The notes under the pieces: model-generated
Database searches by the model: none
What the model saw: only the letters and a program-made list of their open reading frames with translations
Told to the model about the DNA's origin: nothing
Shown here: piece by piece, positions 45,001 through 55,389 of the stretch
Layout of the letters: each line of letters opens with the position of its first letter
How positions within the stretch are numbered: the first letter of the stretch is position 1
Source of the DNA: Ciona intestinalis
Taxonomy: Eukaryota; Chordata; Ascidiacea; Phlebobranchia; Cionidae
Direction of reading: 5' to 3'
Length of the DNA stretch: 64,000 nt
Assembly (NCBI RefSeq): GCF_000224145.3
Contig: NC_020166.2
Span: 2,593,352 to 2,657,351, forward strand
Translations under genes and position numbers: made by a program

Positions 45001-48000
45001 TCTTCTGTATAAACACTTAGCTGATTTTGTGCTTATGTTTTTTTTGTGTTTAGACTGCCGGTTCCAAATTATTTGGTAGTTGTTGAAAAAACCCTTAATT
45101 ACCACTTTAGGATTAGGAACCTCTTACTCATGGTTTAACATCAGAATTTTAGAATACAGCTTTTTGTATTACAGCTTGATATTACCTATGCTATCAATCC
45201 ATAATTTGCAATAATTACATTTTACATATATATATATATATATATTATATATATCACCCATAAAAGTATACATGGTAACTTGTAAGCTGGCACAAGGTGT
45301 ATAGTATAAACACCTGCGTTGTAACGAATGTTGTTTTCCAGCTATGTGAGGATAAAGCAAGTTACATTCATTAATTCACATTCATACATATCATATATGC
45401 TGCAATATACAGCAGTATTGATATAAGGAAACCACCCCATATTTAGCCTGCTACATTATGAACCCCTTATAACCAAATCCCTTTGTGCGTCCTTCCCAAA
45501 GACAGCTGCATTACTCTGTTCCCAGAAATTAGCCGCCCATTGAAATAGTTCAATGAAAACAATGCACACAGCCCTTCCCCACACTATAGTTACTTAACCG
45601 CTTAGCTATTGACATTTTCATAGCGATGTTTTCAGCAAAATATTGCCTGGAATCGGAAAACCTCATACATTTCTACTAAGCAAATGTTTATATTTATTTT
45701 TCTTAGAAATTTAGACGCGTTTATCAATAAACTGGTTATGTGTGTTTTCAATTACCAGAAATAACATGATGTTATTAAAACCAAAACAAAAACCCAGTAT
45801 TGCAGAATACAGCCATAATTTTATAATATTTGCTATTCGGAGATATTTTCCTCTGGCTAGTTTATTTTTTTATATTTTTCAGGAACGGTCAATAATTTTG
45901 ATAAAGAAATGAAACGCCAGATTCTTGAATCTTTTAAAGTTATGGACGAAGAATTTTTAAAAGAAGCTTCTACGCAGTATGTAGTCATTGTTACAATGTC
46001 TTTATCATAAAAACCTATGTTTTTATGGCTCAAGCACTGGCTTAAACAACATTTAACATGTTGTGGAAATTTGGCTTATGGGCCTTTAACTATTTTTGCC
46101 CATGTAATTTTTTTATTCTCAAACAGTAAAATTTTTGAATAAATTCTGACACATTATTGGCACCAGAGGTGGACAAACTTGTATGTATTGTCTGAAGTCA
46201 TGTGGCATGAGTGCTTTAGACAAAACCACTAACCGCTACAGTTTACATAGGTCGTATGATAAACTATTGTGAAATTTACACATTAAGAATTTGCCAGACA
46301 TTGGTACATACACTACAGCTCACATAAGTTATTTATTAAAATATTGCGCTATACGCTTACCGCATTTAGCTTTATTTGGGTAAATCTATTACTTTTACAC
46401 CACATTTAAGGTATGTATTAAAGAATTGTGTCTTTAGTGCTTACCGAATTTAGCTTCATTTTGGTAAATCAATCACTTTTTACTCTACGTTTATGTAAAC
46501 CTTACACTACAAAGTGCACCTTAATGTCTTTTTTTTTTCAAAATTGATAGCAAAGATCAAATTATTTGAAAAAAAACAAGAAAAGTGAATCAAAGGCAAA
46601 ACGACTGTTGTTTAAACAAAATATAAAAAAAAACAGTGGTTTAAGCTATGCAAAAAATGCAGCAGCTATACAGCGCGTATCTGTTCAACCCAACCCCTAT
46701 GTACTTTTACACCTCCTTGCTACTTTAACCTACCCACTCCAATAAATTGTGTTCCAGCAAGCCAGTATGGAAAGATGGAACAACAGCATGCTGTGTATTG
46801 GTTCTTAATGATACTCTTTATATAACAAACCTAGGGGACAGCAAAGTAAGTAAAACTCTGATAGAATTTTAATTAACCTAACAGGTGTATGCGTTGATTT
46901 TTTTCTTTTAAATAAATCGTTTTGGGGGATTGGCAAAAACAGCTACTGGCAGCAACAGTTTATATAATAATGTTGTATTTATGTGTGTTTCAATTGCTAT
47001 CTACTATAATGGTTTCCAAATTGAAACTATCAAAATCTAGGTACTTTCCGAAGTTAAACCTTGTCAATAAATTACCCGTAATTTTCCAAAATTTACATAG
47101 ATGTTTTGTGTCTCCCGAAAGTTACTGTTTGTGTGTTTTTGAAATCGCTATTTACTAAATGGTTTCTAAATTTAAACCAATAAAAATTGGGTACTTTTCA
47201 AAATTAAACCTTATCAATAAATTACCGGTAATTTTCCAAAATTTACATACATGTTCCGAAAGTTACTGATTAACCATTTTCCAAAACCAGGCAATCCTAT
47301 GTCGGTACCAGAGTGAAACAAAACAGCACGTTTCAGTGCCTCTGAGTAAGGACCATAATCCCAGCAATTATGAAGAGAGAATGAGAATACAAAAAGCTGG
47401 AGGCAACGTCAGGTTAGCTTACTGTTACATTGGTTTTGTGTTAACTTGTTATTAACAATGAGTCAAATGTAATTATAAATCACGGTATATTTAAAATGAT
47501 TGTTTTATAGAATAACTGAAAAATTGAGAAACACATTTCTGTTGAATGTAGTTACAAGTCATAATAACTTTTAAATCTTAAGTTTTATTCCCACTCAAAA
47601 ATTGAGATATCAATTCTGTCAAATGTAATTACAAATCACGATCAATTTTTGTTACATTCTTCCTCAAAATTTTAGACATGCATTTCTGTTAAATAAAATT
47701 ACAAATCATGGTCAATTTTAAATTTTTGTTTTGAGATACACAATTCTGTACTTCTGTGTTCTTAATTGGTCTGAAAACATTGAATTCTCATGAATCAAGA
47801 AAAGTTGTAAATAGATATCCTAATTTAGAATCATGACACATAAACACACCTAAGAACGATAAGAACCTTCTTGGGAAACACTGTAATATTTACTAATGCA
47901 AAACACTGCAGTATTTACCAATCAGAATGCATTGAGTTTTTTTTCTGTTGTGAAACACTGTCAACACTATTTTTGTTGTGTAACACCAATTACTTTATGT

Positions 48001-48699
48001 TAAAATATTGCAAACACTATTTTTTTCTGTTGTAAAACACTGGCAACACTACTTTTTTTCTGTTGTGAAACACTGCCAACACTAATTTTTTTCATTGTAA
48101 AACACTGCCATATTTACCAATGTGAAACACTGCTTACCCTCCCAAACAGGGAAGGTCGAGTTTTGGGAATCTTAGAAGTCTCTCGTTCAATAGGAGATGG
48201 CCAATATAAAAGATGTGGAGTGATCAATGTACCTGATGTCAAGCGATGCATTCTTAACAGCAATGATCGTTTCATATTAATCGCATGTGATGGATTATGG
48301 AAAGTTTTTGATGCTGATCAAGCCATACAGTTTGTTTTGCAAGTTCTCCAGGTATTTCTAAACAAGGATTTGAATTCTAGTCTACCATTAAAATTTAGTC
48401 CAGTCCATTTTTTTTATCCATTTTACTTGTCGTGTGTAGGACAAAATATCATTTTTTTAGGCCGGTCTATTTTTTATTATCTTACCGTTTTAGTTGCGGT
48501 GTGAAAGACAAAATATCAGTTTTTTACTATAAATGCTTTTAACATTTAGGATAATGAATTGCAACCACCAGAAGGTAGCAACAAAACCCTGGAAAATTTC
48601 CGATTTGAAACCGCGTGCAATAAACTGGCAAGTGAAGCTGTGCGAAAAGGAAGTGCTGACAATGTTACTGTGTTGCTTGTTTCCATACACAAAGTATAG
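42045..48699 (+). CDS. ILKAP: Integrin-linked kinase-associated PP2C phosphatase
   Basis: Eleven exons: 42045-42090, 42534-42568, 43375-43456, 43897-43980, 44451-44574, 44821-44927, 45883-45976, 46758-46845, 47291-47412, 48150-48351 and 48550-48699. All phases agree, giving 377 residues. It is a metal-dependent Ser/Thr phosphatase of the PPM family. In vertebrates it restrains ILK signalling. Catalytic marks are RGYVAERKGERDEMQDAHVV, the VFDGHGG metal-binding motif, DGTTACCVLVLNDTLYITNL with GDS, EERMRIQKAGGNVR, VLGILEVSRSIGDGQYK, LIACDGLWKVF and GSADNVTVLLV. Metal-binding Asp residues in ERDEMQDAH, DGHGG, CDG and ADN are all present. The N-terminal 95 residues are Gln/Ser/Met-rich and unlike a known domain. 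Exon 3 has a tandem CAGCAG acceptor, so one Gln may be optional. A family A MITE lies in intron 2 and tandem repeats in introns 8 and 9. Confidence 0.96.
43117..43313 (-). mobile_element. Family A MITE in ILKAP intron 2
   Basis: Left end agtagggttggggaagatgggacac. Right end gtggcccatcttcccctaccctacta. The interior block tttggttgtaaacaaagaacattc shows reverse orientation. Confidence 0.85.
45262..45382 (+). mobile_element. SINE fragment, plus orientation, ILKAP intron 6
   Basis: gtatacatggtaacttgtaagctggcacaaggtgtatag and gttgtaacgaatgttgttttccagctatgtgaggataaagcaagttacattcatt. A (TA)n run precedes it. Confidence 0.7.
46930..47275 (+). repeat. Two tandem copies of a unit of about 165 bases, ILKAP intron 8
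   Basis: Copies at about 46975-47130 and 47135-47275 share tggtttc[ct]aaattgaaac, ggtacttt[tc]c, aaattaaacctt[ga]tcaataaattacc[cg]gtaattttccaaaatttacata and ccgaaagttactg. They are non-coding. Confidence 0.75.
47480..47760 (+). repeat. Diverged tandem repeat, ILKAP intron 9
   Basis: About three units of roughly 90 bases share aaaattgaga, attctgt[tc]aaatg and attacaaatcacg[ga]tcaat. Non-coding. Confidence 0.6.
47880..48145 (+). repeat. Minisatellite next to the 3' splice site of ILKAP intron 9
   Basis: Repeated units of about 35-40 bases are built from tgtaaaacactgccaacactattttttctgtt. At least six recognisable copies of aaacactg occur, the last within 20 bases of the acceptor of exon 48150-48351. 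The T-rich part of each unit may supply branch-site or pyrimidine-tract sequence. Confidence 0.75.
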
Positions 48700-49950
48700 T
48701 GTGAAAAAATCACAAAAAAATATTTCGCAGCACTGCAGAGGTTGGGGAGTTAAAACGACCTGATTGTGTAGAATTTGGTCAGATCATTTGTTTTTTATGC
48801 TCTGTGTAAAAATTACAATCCGATGACATCTGTGTTTTCTATTACTTGGTTTGTTTTATCAGTTTGAAAAATAATTTGCAAAAAATACAAGTTTTTGTCA
48901 AATTTATCTTTTGTTACAGTGTCGGTGTAAAAAAATCAAAAAAGGTTTTGAACTTTTTCATATTTTTTAATTAGTTTCTAGAAATCTGGTAAATCAATAA
49001 ACAGCATTAAAAAATAACACAGTAGTCTCTCCCGTTTAAGTTTTTTACCCCTTATAAAAGTTGTTTTCTGTTTCTGTGCCTTTTATCCTGAGCTGTTTTA
49101 TGTTGTTCCATTTCTGTATTGTGTAATTCAATTCCCAAGCTACCTGACCAAAATTTAACCAAGGAATTTTCAGCAAAATATTCGCTACAACACGTTTACA
49201 CCTATTTCCCCTTTTATTCAGCAGTTTTCACCTTATCTGCACTGTGCAGAAATAAAATATCAAGTTTGGTTTCAAACTAAAGACTAACATGTGATTTTTT
49301 CTTGAATATTTTTTACATGGTTTCAAACGGAAGACTAACTTGTGACTTTTTTTCTTGAGTATTTTTAACACAATTTTTTGTTCCGTGGATATCCATTAAA
49401 AATACATTCGTAATTAGCAAATACCTACAGTTATAAAAATCTGGTTTTATGGTGGTTTATAAACACTAAATCAAATCACATCAATTTCAAATTCTTCATT
49501 TTGCCTACAATTTTTTTGTATTAACTTTGCTCATATTTTCTGTATGAAGTTTAAACGTATTAGTAAATTGCACCTTAAAACTAAATTAACATAAAAATGT
49601 AACTATAAAGTTATTGCCTCTCAAGAACTGTCAAGTTACTTCAAGCCTTGAATAAACTGTCTACATTAAAATGCATATTAAAGTTTTCAGGTAAGTGGTT
49701 AAGTTATTACTTAGTTTAACCGGATTTTGTTGTGTGTAAAGTGTAACTATCCTTGCCTACCCTATGTTTATAATGACTTGGTGCCTGTAGTAGCAACAAT
49801 CATTTTTATAGAACGTCAAAACCATTTACTTCTTTGAAATATTGCATTTCAGGTAGTTCTACATACTCATTTACAAGATACTGGAAATTAAACTCAGGTA
49901 GCGAAAAGATAAAACATCAGTATTTATGACACCACAAAACAAATTTATTC
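48700..49950. other. Convergent intergenic region, ILKAP / KNOP1
   Basis: AT-rich. An aataaa at about 48996 may end ILKAP. A short tandem near 49275-49360 repeats tttcaaac[tg][ag]aagactaac[at]tgtgattttttcttgaatatttt. No gene is seen. Confidence 0.5.
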
Positions 49951-51265
49951 TTAGTTAAATTTTACTGAATTTGTCTTATTAATATCAATATGAAACTTCT
50001 TTCCTTTAGCAGGATCTTCAACAAAACCAAGACCCTTTGTTCTATTATTTTCATTACGTTTCTGCAAATTAAATTCAAGTGCGTTCTGAAACTGCCCCTC
50101 CAATTTAGTGGCCAGTTTTCTAGATTCAGTTTGGTCCATTGCAGCGTTTGCAAATGTTGTTTTTCCTGACCACAAACCAGTTTTTTTGCCCACTGCTTTT
50201 TTACCGCCCATAAGACGCAAGAACTTCTCTTGTCTGTTGTTGTCATTAAATTTTGCGGTGGACCACTGTCCTAACTTGGTTTCTTGCTGAAAAATAAAGT
50301 CTCCATATTAATTGCATGCATGTTACACTCACAACCAATGTTAAATACCAATACATTACCTGCTTATCAGAAGTTATTAAACCATCTGCAGAACTATCTT
50401 TTGTTTTACCACATTCTTTATTCACATCATGAGAAGTAACTTTTTCTTTTTCCATATTCTCTCCAGCAGAATCTAATTCTTTGTTCGTATTTTTGAAATT
50501 TCCCTTTTTCTTTTTTTTCAGTTTCCTTTTTGTAGACTCTGTCGGTTCGTTTTGAATTTCCTGATTTAACTGATCTTCTTCACATTTTAAAACGGGTTTA
50601 CCATTGTCAGTTGGTTCAGAATGTGTTAAAATTTCACCATTTAAAGATTTCTTTTCTTTACTTTTTTTCTTTTTCTTTTTAGATCCAATTGTCTCATTTT
50701 GACCATTTTCTATTTTATCTAAAACATCTAAGTGTTCTCCATTTTTTCTCTTTTTCTTTTTCACCTTATTTTCACAATTTGACATAGTTTGATTATCCAT
50801 TACATTTTCTTCTTTTTCAACTACATTTGCATTCAATATATCCCCCTTTTCTTTCTTTTTAGATTTCTTTTTACTTTTAACAGGTTTTTCACCTACAGAA
50901 ACACTTTCATCGTCTGCTGTAATAACTGCACCAGAATTTTCCTCAACAAGTTGAGAATTACTCATTTCTTTAAGTTTTTTCTTTTTCCGCTTCTTTTTCT
51001 CCTTTTTGTAAACTTGATTCGCAGCTTCAGAAGTAACATCCAATATCCCGTCCCCCAACACATCTTCCTTAATGGTTTTATCATCATTTTTACATTTTTT
51101 CAGTTTTGCATCCAATATTTGATCTTCAGAACTTGTTTTCTTCTTCTTCTCTCCATTCTCAACACTTTCTTTTTTCTTCTTCCTTTTAATCCCATCTTCC
51201 ACAGCTGCATCGGAGTCCTCATGTTTTCTCTTCTTCTTTTTCATTTTTTTCACTTCATTAACCAT
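49951..51265 (-). CDS. KNOP1: Lysine-rich nucleolar protein 1
   Basis: Two exons in minus-strand order, 50360-51265 and 49951-50286, joined in phase 0, giving 413 residues. The first 300 residues are low-complexity, with many basic clusters (KKKKRK, KRKKKK, KKSKKK, KKKKKSK) between Glu/Asp/Asn/Ser stretches, as in nucleolar proteins. The conserved C-terminal domain is in exon 2: KLGQWSTAKF, EKFLRLMGGKK, a helical stretch QTESRKLATKLEGQFQNALE, and GLGFVEDPAKGKKFHIDINK ending SVKFN. This matches KNOP1/TSG118 family C termini. The role is in nucleolar organisation and is poorly known. A small PTH2 gene lies 447 bases upstream on the same strand. Confidence 0.85.
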
Positions 51266-51712
51266 TTTGGTTCATAAATTCTACAAAACCTTATATTTTC
51301 CTAAAATGGATAAATGCCTTAATTTGTAAACATAACATACTGTCATGAAAAAGCACTGGAACTGGCTCAACCAATTGTTGTTTAACAAGCCATACTGGCC
51401 GACCCCTTAATTTTTTACCACATGCAAGTAAAAATAACTTCAACTCATAAAAAAAATGATGATTTAACTGAATAACAGTATAATTAAAGATTGCACCCAA
51501 AAATCATAGATATGTGTTTGATAATGCAATAAAAATAATGTTTACACTGTTTACAGTAGGCCTACCAAGTGTAGTACTGTACAGTAGTAACAGTACTGTA
51601 CGGTAAAATGTATAAGTCGCTCCATTAGTTCCACAGAAACCCATCTATGTGGACTCTAGTAAAAAGAGGTGCGACTTCCAAATATCCTTGAATTTTATAA
51701 ATGTTTCACAAG

Positions 51713-52267
51713 TTACATTAATTTCAAGTGCCCTGTGACTTTATCAACAAGACTCTCTATTCCTGGACCTACACCCAATACAGTTCGAGAACCCGGAGCA
51801 ATTTGAGTTCGACCTGCATCTTGTATCACAGTTGCAGTTAACCCAATAGATGCAGCATGCTGATGCAATGCCAACAGTTCAGTTTCATCTTGACACTTTA
51901 GAACAACTTTAGGTTGTCCGCAATATTCCCAGCTTTTTAAAGTCGACTTTTTATGCTTGTTAAGCTGCTTATATGCCCCAACAGCAGCATGGGAGCACTG
52001 CGCTGCAATTTTCCCTTTTCCCATCTTTAAATCCTGCCTCACGACGATAACCATCTTATATGATCCTCCTGCATCTTCATCTCCATTATCATCACTCTCC
52101 CACTCTTCCTCATCCGATGATGCTGCATCAGGGTCTTCCTCTTCTTCCTCATTTTTTGATGTGTCTTTAAACCCTCGTAAAAACCACCCACAAGCAACCC
52201 CACAAACTACACTCACTAACAAGCCAGCTATGTTTAAATTAGTTCCACCAACACTTACATTAGCCAT
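51713..52267 (-). CDS. PTRH2: Peptidyl-tRNA hydrolase 2, mitochondrial (Bit1)
   Basis: A single exon of 184 residues, close to the 179 of human. It hydrolyses peptidyl-tRNA released from stalled ribosomes. The N terminus has a membrane anchor ([20 protein letters not shown]), then an acidic linker rich in E and D ([20 protein letters not shown]), then the PTH2 domain: [61 protein letters not shown] and [10 protein letters not shown]. Catalytic positions for the family (the Lys of KMGKGK, the Asp of DAGRTQ) are present. No intron occurs, unlike most neighbours. It lies between KNOP1 and a second PTH2 gene, both on the same strand. Confidence 0.95.
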   Translation of the reverse strand: MANVSVGGTNLNIAGLLVSVVCGVACGWFLRGFKDTSKNEEEEEDPDAASSDEEEWESDDNGDEDAGGSYKMVIVVRQDLKMGKGKIAAQCSHAAVGAYKQLNKHKKSTLKSWEYCGQPKVVLKCQDETELLALHQHAASIGLTATVIQDAGRTQIAPGSRTVLGVGPGIESLVDKVTGHLKLM

Positions 52268-52846
52268 ACCGTATTCCCCTAATATAACTAAAAATGTATC
52301 AAAAATTATAATATTGAATTAACTAACACATATATATATACTAGAAAAGAATGTGTTATCTACTGAACAAAGTATTGTTTATACACAGTTTTACATGTCA
52401 ACGCAAATTGCAGTTATACAACAACACTTAGATATAATCTTGAATTATGAGAATTTAGTGTTATTACAGTTAAATTTGCAATTAGATAATACCTACTTTT
52501 GTTTACACCACTTCGGACAGATACAGCATGTCTAAATAAAACAAACGTAAATCCAATTCATTATAAATCCAACCCACTACCAAATTCCGGCAACTTCGCT
52601 CAAAGAATCAGCGTAACCACTTTAAAACTGAATATATCACAAATTTATAAAAATAAAATATGGAATTACAGTATTTCACATTGATTTTAATAAACACAAG
52701 ATATAGGTATATATATCTTTGTTTGTTTTTTTTCGTTCTCAACCACGTTTCGGGCAACAAAATATTGGCTCCCACTGCCGCATATAGGTTTTGACTCCTG
52801 CCAACATAATGGCCAATTATTTACACTGACCATTTCGCTGCTCCTT

Positions 52847-53230
52847 TTACAAAAGTTTCAAGTGTCCAGTGATTTTGTTAACGTCGTCCACATTTGCAGG
52901 ACCTATACCTAAGACAGTAGTTGTACCACAAACTAGCTGCGTTCTCCCACCATCTTTTATTATTACACAGTTCACTCCTAATTGTTTTGAGCGTTTATAT
53001 AATTCCAGTAATTCGTTTTCATCCCGACATTTCACGACTACCTTCGGCTGGCCACCGAGCTTCCAATTTCGGAGTAATTTCTTATCAATTTTTGCAAGCT
53101 GAGTATATGCGCTAATTGCGGCGTGTGAACTTTGTACAGCTATTTTACCGACTCCCATTTTAAGGTCATGGCGAACAACAATAACAAGCTTGGTTTCGCT
53201 ATGCAACAACATTCGGGTCAGGAAACCCAT
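52847..53230 (-). CDS. PTH2-family peptidyl-tRNA hydrolase paralogue without membrane anchor
   Basis: Single exon, 127 residues from the ATG at 53230. The whole PTH2 domain is present: TKLVIVVRHDLKMGVGKIAV, QSSHAAISAYTQ, GGQPKVVVKC, KDGGRTQLVCGTTTVLGIGP and NKITGHLKLL. Compared with PTRH2 at 51713-52267, the Cys of QCSHA is Ser and the N-terminal anchor and acidic linker are absent. The frame is open a little further upstream to an acceptor-like cttatag at about 53267, so a trans-spliced or extra exon cannot be excluded. It is probably a cytosolic enzyme. It lies 579 bases upstream of PTRH2, and probably arose by tandem duplication. Confidence 0.88.
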   Translation of the reverse strand: MGFLTRMLLHSETKLVIVVRHDLKMGVGKIAVQSSHAAISAYTQLAKIDKKLLRNWKLGGQPKVVVKCRDENELLELYKRSKQLGVNCVIIKDGGRTQLVCGTTTVLGIGPANVDDVNKITGHLKLL

Positions 53231-53257
53231 AGGAAAGGAGTTTTTATCGGTATTCAA

Positions 53258-54515
53258 GTTACCTATAAGGTAGATTGGTGTTTTCCTGTCATCAAACTCT
53301 ACGGGACTCTATAAACACTTCATGTTTTAAACAAAAAAGCTTTGTACGTAAGCACGAGAAATATAGAATATAGTATTTGAAACCTAAGCATGAGCATGAC
53401 CCACGTGCATGACTTAAAAAGATACAATGCTCAATGCACGTTGGCTCAGTGCACACTAGTTCTCTCGAACGTTGTTTTTCTTTCTCTCTTTCATTTTTAC
53501 CTTTGTACTTTGTTCGGCACGTACTGCGACCAAATAGATTTAAAAAGTTTCATCTCTTTGCTGCGACTATAGTCGCTATTGTTCTAATCTATGAATGAGA
53601 AAATTCACTCAATATAAAACCGTGAGTCTATTTATATATGTGTGTGTTAAATGCACAGACATTTAAATCTTACTGGTAAAATTAGAATAGGCAAAATAGA
53701 AATTCAATATAAAAGCGTTTGATTCATGCTTGCATCTTTGCGGTAGCGTTTTTCAACCATCCCCTGTCACAAATTTAGAATATAAGCAAAGAGAAAGAAA
53801 GATTAAGCAAACTTTTAATCTCTTTGATTTAAGTATGATGTCTGCATCGGGATATTTATTGGGTAAGATGGGACACCCTTAGCACATAATAATATCCAAG
53901 CAGAGTATGCTAAACAATGAACAACCGTGCTATAACGAAAACGACTCTCGTATTCTGGGCCACGCGAGGATAAAGTAAGTTACATGCATTCATTCAGATT
54001 ATACACAGCAGGAATAATTTAGACCAATTTATTTTATCCATCAAACACCCTGTCGGTCTTCTCATGAAATATGTTAATCGTTTCAAACTAAAAAGTAATG
54101 CCAAATCGGGCCCCAGTTAAAGTAAAGATTAAAGAGTTATAAAATTGTAATGCATGACTATAAGTTTAATAGCGTCCATTTTGCTAAACTGGCATTTGTA
54201 TTGTTTTCGGTGGGTTACGTTAGACAACCTCTGCTCAAACAACACGCAGTTCTGCTTAAGGAAATATTTTGTCTGCGATTTAAAGTTTCTTGGTAAGACC
54301 CATTGTGAGGATATGGCTTTTTACCAGCACGTATAGGCTAGATCTACTCATAATCGTTTCTCCCGTGCCGCTGCACAGTGGTTTAGCGTCTTAGCGCGTC
54401 TGCCCTTGGTCTATATTCACTATTAACGGGAATAGTTTTAAATTATACCCTAATATAATAGGTGGAAAAAATCTCAAACTGCTCGACACAATTCAATCGT
54501 TTATACAGCTACACG
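53258..54515. other. Intergenic region with repeat fragments
   Basis: A family A MITE end at about 53860-53905 and a SINE tail fragment at about 53925-53995 (plus). A stretch near 53750-53830 resembles one near 55975-56035. No gene is recognised. Confidence 0.45.
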
Positions 54516-54850
54516 GAAAGTTAAATGAATGAATAAATGAATGTAACTTACTTAATCCTCGCGTGGCCGGGAAACGACACTAACCAGCTTACGAGTTACC
54601 ATGTGTGTTACCTTGTGGGTGATTATTTTTTGGAGATGTGTATGGCTGATAATTCGAACAACCAATTGTTGACCACTGGGTTGGGGCAATTTCCTTTTAG
54701 TGCCTTGCCTAAAGACACATACGCCAACAATGGTTGCAGCGACGAGCCTTGAACCCATATAGTGAATGGGTTCAAGGCTCGTTGCTGCAACCATTGTGGA
54801 CGTATCTGTGTTAGACGCAGGTGCGCAAACCACTTTACCACGGCGCCGGA
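54515..54850 (-). mobile_element. SINE containing a palindromic duplication of its tRNA-like part
   Basis: From the (GAAT)n run gaatgaataaatgaatg to ccacggcgccgg. The tRNA-like head (A box in ggtaaagtggtttgcgcacc on the minus strand) is followed by an inverted duplicate of the B-box region at 54713-54811. Confidence 0.8.
54713..54811. repeat. Long hairpin
   Basis: The left arm at about 54713-54758 (core caatggttgcagcgacgagc then cttgaacccat) pairs with the right arm at about 54766-54811 (core atgggttcaaggctcgttgc then tgcaaccattg). A seven-base loop, atagtga, separates them. The inner 30 or so pairs are almost perfect. Confidence 0.85.
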
Positions 54851-54973
54851 AAAGTTCCTTTTAAGATAACCGAACCAGAATTCACAAACTTATTTTAAAC
54901 TATGGTTTATTTTTGTCTGTTTCCAATATTAAGACCACACACAGTCTGTCGATCTTTGGATTCGGTGTGAGAT

Positions 54974-55389
54974 CTACGATGACTCGTTAAGGAGATCTGT
55001 AAGTATTGATGAAACACGTTTATACACTATACAGGTTTTGGGAGTCAACTCAATAAAGATGAAAACAACAAATGCCTACCATTCATGAGTGCGTCTTCCT
55101 CTTCGATAGAGCTGCTTCTGTAAAGGTAAAAAATATATTTTAACATTATAGCACATTGTTAAAATTTAAAAGTAGCATCTAGGCGCATCGCTACACTTTA
55201 AGCAGGGTTTGCAATAGTTCAAATAATATGCTAAATAATCTAAACTTACATGGGTTCTTGATTCCATCGGCGACGTCTTCTTCCAGTTATAAGCCAAATG
55301 CTTGGAGGCTCAGGTGTTGGTTGCGGCCAAGTAGCAGAGCCCGATTGAATAAGGCAGAACGCAAGCAGCAAGATAAGTTGTTTGTTCAT
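54974..55389 (-). CDS. Small secreted precursor with basic core and acidic tail, second member
   Basis: Three exons in minus-strand order: 55250-55389, 55080-55117 and 54974-54996. Phases are 2 and 1, the same as in the gene at 23864-24576, giving 66 residues. A signal peptide (MNKQLILLLAFCLIQSGSA) has a good AXA-type cleavage site. The core begins TWPQPTPEPPSIWLITG and continues into five Arg and a Trp. The tail is acidic and Ser-rich (SSSIEEEDALMN), ending LNESS. The exon layout and signal/basic/acidic order suggest a shared family with the 24 kb gene, although the cores are not alignable. Alternatively, Gly followed by Arg residues could be an amidation and cleavage site, which would make this a neuropeptide-type precursor. 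A polyadenylation signal lies near 54906-54911 (tttatt on plus). An acceptor-like tttacag sits just upstream of the ATG. Confidence 0.7.

Noticed and set aside
47880-48145. Repeated units of similar length that could suggest a CRISPR array
   Set aside because: The units are contiguous and diverged without unique spacers, and the genome is eukaryotic. It is a minisatellite.
50789-51277. 162-codon plus-strand open frame rich in Phe and Leu
   Set aside because: It is the reverse complement of the Lys-rich KNOP1 exon, which gives Phe/Leu-rich shadows.
52847-53257. Longer version of the second PTH2 frame starting at 53257
   Set aside because: The codon at 53257 is TTG. The first in-frame ATG is at 53230, which leaves the whole domain.
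54552-54841. Overlapping open frames in the SINE at 54.5 kb, and similar ones at 3.0, 3.8, 12.3 and 29.4 kb
   Set aside because: The same frames recur in each SINE copy with stops and shifts. They are repeat sequence, not genes.
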